DNA of 64,000 nt from Bacillus sp. E(2018) (GTDB lineage Bacteria > Bacillota > Bacilli > Bacillales > Fictibacillaceae): NCBI RefSeq assembly GCF_005503015.1, contig NZ_SCOL01000006.1, forward strand, positions 1 through 64,000, written 5' to 3'. The position numbers and the translations under genes were made by a program. Positions 59,790 to 64,000 of the stretch are shown in pieces. The notes beneath the pieces were generated by a model. The model made no database searches. It was not told where the DNA came from and saw nothing but the letters and a program-made list of their open reading frames with translations. Each line of letters begins with the position of its first letter. Position 1 is the stretch's first letter.

Positions 59790-61322
59790 CTACCTTCCGC
59801 CGACACCCAAGCCGTTAATGATTTTATCAAGCATCTCATCGATTACTGTAATGTTCCGAGCAGATGCGTTATATGCATGTTGAAATTGAATCATGTTCGT
59901 CATTTCTTCATCAAGAGAGACACCACTTACAGACAGACGGCGTTGTTGAACGGAATCCGTCAATACAGCTGAGTTGTTCGTTAACCGAACCGCTTGCTGT
60001 GCATCAACTGCCATCTTCCCAATTGCGCCTTCATAAAAGCTTTGTAAAGATGATATACTACCTGGAAAGTTTAATTGTTTGTTCTTAACATCACTTAAAC
60101 GTAATGCGTTGCTACCATCTCCACCGAATTGATTGGTCGCAGCTGCGATGTTATCCAACTCCTTCATGTCATCATGGAGTTTGAGTAATTTTGCTGCACC
60201 CTTAGGATTTAACGGGTTAGAGACCCCTCCAAGCTCAAAGAAACTATATCCTTTGCGAGTACTTGTCTCAATATCCGATAAACTCCAGCCTTTAGAATGA
60301 ACTGCATTAAATTCTGTTGCAAACTGATAAGCCATTTGATCAAGATTTGCAAGCATTTCTGGATAGATGCCTTTTACACCATTATCGTTATAACCATAGG
60401 ACTCTATCAGACCTTGTAGCTTGCCACCCGGAAACTTACTGATATCAATTGGAGTATTATTCACTTCCACACTGTCCGCTAACCCATTTCCACCTGTTGC
60501 ATCATTATACTTAATCGCAAGGTGGTTAACCGTTCCACTTGCAGAATCTACTAATGTGAACTCAGTACCATCTTTGTCTTTCATTTTTATATCATAAAGT
60601 CCAGCAGCTAGTGGATCTGGTTTGCCACCGCTCGGCTTTGTAGTAACTTCTACATTTAGTAAAGTGGATAAACGATCTACTAAACTATCTCTCTCATCGT
60701 AAAGTGTGTTTGGTAGATAGCCGTGTGGCTCAACCTCACTAATCTGCTTATTAATGCTTTGGATATCGTCGAGTAGAGCATTAATCTCTTTTGTCGTAAT
60801 ATTAGCTTGCGACTTCAAGTCACCCTGAATGGAAGTTAGTGAGTTTGATAGATAATTAAACGTTTCTGCTACTGCCAAACCACGCTGACGCACAACCGAA
60901 CGTGCACCTGAATCTTCAGGGTTGACCGATAGATCCTGTAGTGATTGCCAAAAGCGGTCAAGCGTCTTTGCTAAACCGTTGTCAGATGGTTCATTCATGA
61001 TATCTTCCATCTTCTCTAACGCTTCACTTCTCGCATCCCAATACCCGAGCTTGTTGTTCTCTCCACGAAATTGAGTATCAAGAAAACCTTCACGAACACG
61101 CTGTACGGATCCCGCCGCTACACCCGTTCCCATCTGTCCTGGAATCTGAGGGCGGTTCATGCTCGCTGCCGGATACGCTTCAGTTTGAACAAAGTTCACT
61201 CTTTGACGGCTATACCCTGGAGTATTCGCATTTGCTATATTGTGACCTGTCGTTTGAAGAGCTGTTTGCTGTGTAAACATTCCTCGACGGGCTGTTTCTA
61301 ATCCATGAAAGGTTGAGCGCAT
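59790..61322 (-). CDS. flgK: FlgK, hook-associated protein 1
   Basis: 510 aa (B. subtilis 507). N-terminal STFHGLETARRGMFTQQTAL and NIANANTPGYSRQR rod/hook motif, variable centre, C-terminal VSLDEEMTNMIQFQHAYNAS. First of the two junction proteins on the hook. Confidence 0.96.
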   Translation of the reverse strand: MRSTFHGLETARRGMFTQQTALQTTGHNIANANTPGYSRQRVNFVQTEAYPAASMNRPQIPGQMGTGVAAGSVQRVREGFLDTQFRGENNKLGYWDARSEALEKMEDIMNEPSDNGLAKTLDRFWQSLQDLSVNPEDSGARSVVRQRGLAVAETFNYLSNSLTSIQGDLKSQANITTKEINALLDDIQSINKQISEVEPHGYLPNTLYDERDSLVDRLSTLLNVEVTTKPSGGKPDPLAAGLYDIKMKDKDGTEFTLVDSASGTVNHLAIKYNDATGGNGLADSVEVNNTPIDISKFPGGKLQGLIESYGYNDNGVKGIYPEMLANLDQMAYQFATEFNAVHSKGWSLSDIETSTRKGYSFFELGGVSNPLNPKGAAKLLKLHDDMKELDNIAAATNQFGGDGSNALRLSDVKNKQLNFPGSISSLQSFYEGAIGKMAVDAQQAVRLTNNSAVLTDSVQQRRLSVSGVSLDEEMTNMIQFQHAYNASARNITVIDEMLDKIINGLGVGGR

Positions 61323-61340
61323 TGTAATTCCTCCGTAGGT

Positions 61341-61799
61341 TTAAGCTTTCGAATCAAAAAGTGATGTTGCGTTATTGCGATAAGGATTTTTTTTCGTCTG
61401 GTTATACGTCATAGGTTCACTTTGAGGTTGCATCATACTTAGTGACATATTCACATATTGCAGTGACTGCTGGAGCAATTCCTGATTAAGATGATTTCTG
61501 TCTTTTAAAGCATCATAGATATCGATCAGTCTGTTTTGTAGATTCAACAATCGTTCTTTTTCAGGTTCTTCTACTTGCTCTAAAACATCACCTAATGTGA
61601 CATTCGCAAACTTAACAAGTCTTTCTTTCTCAATCTGTTGCAGTTTCTTCACTTGTAGGTCTTCTTCTTTTAACAAAACGTCTAGTGACTTCATATCTCC
61701 TGATTTAAGCACTACTGTTTTGCGTTCTCCAAGAGTTAGAAGATCTGTGTGGGATTGAAGCAAACGTTCAAGAAGTGATGTCATCTGTGCCGTTTCCAT
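61341..61799 (-). CDS. flgN: FlgN/YvyG, export chaperone for FlgK and FlgL
   Basis: 152 aa, helical and rich in Leu/Gln/Glu, starting METAQMTSLLERLLQSH. Position between flgM and flgK, and the size, fit FlgN (YvyG, 160 aa in B. subtilis). The ATG at 61799 has AAGGAGG close upstream; the longer frame overlapping flgM is not used. Confidence 0.9.
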   Translation of the reverse strand: METAQMTSLLERLLQSHTDLLTLGERKTVVLKSGDMKSLDVLLKEEDLQVKKLQQIEKERLVKFANVTLGDVLEQVEEPEKERLLNLQNRLIDIYDALKDRNHLNQELLQQSLQYVNMSLSMMQPQSEPMTYNQTKKNPYRNNATSLFDSKA

Positions 61800-61809
61800 G
61801 AGATCCTCC

Positions 61810-62076
61810 TTAACCCTGCTTGTAATAGTGAATAATGGAAGCTGCAGTTTTAGAAACATTGACTTTATATGTTCCGCTATCCACTTGTTGTTTAATCTCA
61901 TTCACTTTATTCGTCCGGTCTTGTTCAAATTTTGAGGAAGACAAGAGTTTCTTTGCTTCATCTGAAATTTGAATCTCATCTTTTTTGTATGCAGCCTTAA
62001 CATGATTATCCTTCATATGGGGCACCTGTTTTGTGTATGGGTTATTTTGAATAGAGTTAAAATGATTGATTCGCAT
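61810..62076 (-). CDS. flgM: FlgM, anti-sigma-D factor
   Basis: 88 aa, mostly disordered N-terminus, with C-terminal helices that bind sigma-D (IQISDEAKKLLSSSKFEQ and NEIKQQVDSGTYKVN). Exported when the hook is finished, which releases sigma-D for late genes such as hag. Preceded by a perfect sigma-D promoter, a feedback loop. Confidence 0.95.
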   Translation of the reverse strand: MRINHFNSIQNNPYTKQVPHMKDNHVKAAYKKDEIQISDEAKKLLSSSKFEQDRTNKVNEIKQQVDSGTYKVNVSKTAASIIHYYKQG

Positions 62077-62115
62077 TTTTAGTCACCTCATTTAGAGACT
62101 TTAATCTTATTTAAT

Positions 62116-62142
62116 ATATCGGCTATTTCATAAAAATCTTTA
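62116..62142 (-). promoter_or_regulatory. Sigma-D promoter of flgM
   Basis: TAAA (62142-62139), 15-bp spacer, GCCGATAT (62123-62116): exact match to the sigma-D consensus. Confidence 0.93.
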
Positions 62143-62162
62143 AGTGATGAAAAGAAAATAGG

Positions 62163-62558
62163 TTAATTGTCATCAGTATGGTAAGAAGGTAATGATTCTT
62201 CTTGTTTTCTTCTAATCAAGTCCTCAATCGATAGCTCTGATTTGATACGAGCTTTACACTCTTCGCATAGACGGCCATCGTTGATTGGCGCCTGGCATCC
62301 ATCACATGGATACGTAAAGTTCGGATATCCTTTCACACGAATTCTTCCTTGGTGTATGAAATAGATGATTTTACTTTCTGAGACCTCGGTTGATTCACTT
62401 ACTTCAACAATTGTCGCCTTTCGATTCTCACTTTTTCTAAGATATCGGTAGACTTTATCATAATCCAGTTCTTCTTCTCGAAAGCACATATCACACTGTT
62501 CACGTATGTACTTCACAAAAAGTTTGCCGCACTGCGGACAGTTCTTCAAATTGTCCAT
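62163..62558 (-). CDS. yvyF: YvyF, flagellar operon zinc-finger protein
   Basis: 131 aa. N-terminal CPQC and CDMC pairs and later CDGC and CEEC pairs, so probably two zinc sites. Between them a MerR/sigma-like helical region (EVSESTEVSESKIIYFIHQG). Same position as B. subtilis yvyF, between comFC and flgM. Probably a regulator; the exact role is not established. Confidence 0.88.
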   Translation of the reverse strand: MDNLKNCPQCGKLFVKYIREQCDMCFREEELDYDKVYRYLRKSENRKATIVEVSESTEVSESKIIYFIHQGRIRVKGYPNFTYPCDGCQAPINDGRLCEECKARIKSELSIEDLIRRKQEESLPSYHTDDN

Positions 62559-62640
62559 ATCGCTTCCCGCTCCTTAACACTTCTATCTTCTGTATATATC
62601 GGATTTGAGTGAGCGAGTTTTAACAGGTCATTCGTTTTAT

Positions 62641-63351
62641 TTATCGGGCTAGGGTGATAGAAGAAATATTTCTGGCACCAGCTTTAATCAGGACTTTCGC
62701 CGCATAACGTAATGTGCTTCCTGTTGTGTACACATCATCGACTAGAATGACGTTTTGATTCTTCACCTTTAGAGTATCCATTACTTCAAACGGATTCTTT
62801 TTTTGAAATAATCGTTCTTCACGAGTTTTCTTACTCTGTTTCTCTTCATGTGTTCTTCTTTTTAATAGGTGTTCTACTGGCTTATTAAATCCTTTTGCAA
62901 TTAGTTCAGCTTGGTTAAATCCTCTTTCATAATGTCTCTCCTCACTCAATGGAATGGGAACAAGAACTGCATCGCGGAAAATCTTTTTATACTCAGAACT
63001 AAGCACCGGATAAAAGGCTTTAACAACTTCAGCATCCCCACGATATTTCAGCTTGGCTATCATTTCTTTCATAAAGTCGTTATAGACATAAAGTGACCGA
63101 TTTTGCTGTAGAATGCCGGTCCACTCCTCGTTTTCTTCCCACCGAATGCAGTCTAAGCAACACTCACCCTGTCGATATTGCTCGGGAAATACTGAAAAGT
63201 CACGACCGCATATTCTACAAATATCACTTTTTATCCTTATTAATTGCCCTTCACATTCCTGACACAATAATGGTGATGCCTTTAAGCCAATCAGAGCTTC
63301 CCATGACCAAGCTTCAGAATATGGTTCATGACAGTACAGACAATAACTCAA
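62641..63351 (-). CDS. comFC: ComFC, competence phosphoribosyltransferase-like protein
   Basis: 236 aa. N-terminal zinc cysteines (CLYCHE, CQEC, CRICGR, CCLDC) and a C-terminal PRTase fold with the PRPP-loop VILVDDVYTTGSTL. Needed for DNA uptake in transformation, working with the ComFA helicase. The start overlaps the comFA stop (ATGA). No comFB lies between them, unlike B. subtilis. Confidence 0.93.
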   Translation of the reverse strand: MSYCLYCHEPYSEAWSWEALIGLKASPLLCQECEGQLIRIKSDICRICGRDFSVFPEQYRQGECCLDCIRWEENEEWTGILQQNRSLYVYNDFMKEMIAKLKYRGDAEVVKAFYPVLSSEYKKIFRDAVLVPIPLSEERHYERGFNQAELIAKGFNKPVEHLLKRRTHEEKQSKKTREERLFQKKNPFEVMDTLKVKNQNVILVDDVYTTGSTLRYAAKVLIKAGARNISSITLAR

Positions 63352-64000
63352 ATTCCAGTCTCCTTGTTCATGTTTTTTATATGATTGATCGCTTGTATCA
63401 TACAGTGCGATTTACCGTAATGAAAAAGAACTACTTCACCGTTGTAATCATCCTTACTTCTCCCTGCTCTTCCTGCTATTTGAACGAGGGCACTTTCTGT
63501 GAACACATTGTGATCCGCACCAAACACTGCAACATCTAAAAACGGAACAGTAACTCCGCGTTCTAAGATGGTTGTAGTAACTAATAACTGAATGTCTTCA
63601 TTCCTAAACTGAATCACTTTTTCTTTTCGAAGTGGATCTTCTGCATGAACACTATCAACAGGTACATCAACTTCCTTCCTTATAAGTTCTGTCAGCTTTT
63701 CTAAAACGGATACAGAAGGCACAAATATCATCGCTCGCCGTCCACTTTTAGCTTGGGCAATCAACCATTTAAGAAAAGGAGTAGATAGTTTTCCCCTTTC
63801 TAACCTCTTCTTCCACTCACCACCCCAAACCATTTTGGGAACAGGTAATGGAAATCCATGAAACCGCTTTGGAATTTTCACACATGGTAAATTCCCGTTC
63901 ATCACAGCTTTTTTCATCGTTCTAGAAGGAGTAGCAGATAAATAGAGAAGAAAGTGTTTTGGTGTAACGGCACGAGATACCGCATGCTGAAGGGTCTTAT
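63348..64000 (-). CDS. comFA: ComFA, DNA uptake helicase, N-terminal part outside the window
   Basis: C-terminal about 217 residues of the DEAD-like ATPase that helps pull single-stranded DNA into the cytosol. Although an ATG occurs at 63917, the frame is open to the edge and includes motif III LYLSATPSRT just upstream of it, so the gene is simply cut. Visible motifs: LLVTTTILERGVTVP (motif V) and QIAGRAGRSKDD (motif VI). Confidence 0.93.
   Translation of the reverse strand, partial: KTLQHAVSRAVTPKHFLLYLSATPSRTMKKAVMNGNLPCVKIPKRFHGFPLPVPKMVWGGEWKKRLERGKLSTPFLKWLIAQAKSGRRAMIFVPSVSVLEKLTELIRKEVDVPVDSVHAEDPLRKEKVIQFRNEDIQLLVTTTILERGVTVPFLDVAVFGADHNVFTESALVQIAGRAGRSKDDYNGEVVLFHYGKSHCMIQAINHIKNMNKETGI

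Overview
The window is a chromosomal segment of a low-GC, spore-former-type Bacillaceae. Gene content, the fliD/fliS/csrA/fliW/flgM/comF order and protein similarity recall Bacillus subtilis. The type IV pilus genes and the repeat families make a Fictibacillus-like genus my best guess; this is inference from memory, not a search. Most genes are on the minus strand. The backbone corresponds to the B. subtilis stretch minJ - ctpB - (M23 hydrolase) - ftsX - ftsE - yvjA - prfB - secA - hpf - fliT - fliS - fliD - flaG - hag - csrA - fliW - yviE - flgL - flgK - flgN - flgM - yvyF - comFC - comFA, with several accessory blocks inserted.

Region by region. 1-2.8 kb: a truncated LysE-type exporter, then two AT-rich accessory genes, one with an Imm26-like domain, among degenerate repeats. 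2.8-10.4 kb: division and envelope genes (a small DUF4083-like protein overlapping minJ, ctpB, an EnvC/PcsB-like M23 hydrolase, ftsX, ftsE, yvjA). 10.5-18 kb: a BCCT transporter, a large secreted subtilase with a C-terminal dockerin-like module, and a divergent HTH-TPR regulator. 18-21.1 kb: a dedicated Tat module (phoX - tatA - tatC) behind a Pho-box-like array. 21.1-26 kb: repeats, prfB with its programmed +1 frameshift, and secA. 26-36.6 kb: accessory metabolism (acyl-CoA ligase, a dihydroorotate dehydrogenase-like/membrane fusion, DinB, citR-citA, an ATPase), hpf, two cold shock genes and a candidate small RNA.

36.6-64 kb is the motility and competence region. The flaG-fliD-fliS-fliT operon has a sigma-D promoter. 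Beyond it lie an OatA-like acyltransferase and a complete-looking type IV pilus locus (pilB, pilT, pilC, pilin, pilM, pilN, pilO, plus VanW, PRC-barrel and acidic membrane proteins, and three divergent prepilin-like genes). The flagellin operon follows, then csrA-fliW-yviE-flgL-flgK-flgN-flgM (sigma-D promoter before flgM) and comF. Flagellum, pilus and competence machinery are thus contiguous.

The strongest finding is a group I intron of about 350 nt at the 3' end of the flagellin gene. The P, Q, R and S core elements are visible, with a P1 pairing to the exon, P2, a GAAA-capped P6, P7 and P9. The terminal coding exon and the transcription terminator lie beyond the intron. The intron's 5' part carries an in-frame imitation of the flagellin C-terminus and a stop codon, so unspliced mRNA should also encode a full-length flagellin. 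Other notable items are three intergenic arrays of exact 20- or 21-bp period with unrelated sequences, four copies of a roughly 130-bp palindromic repeat, a probable 74-nt small RNA, and an unusual two-domain protein with a degenerate dihydroorotate dehydrogenase fold.
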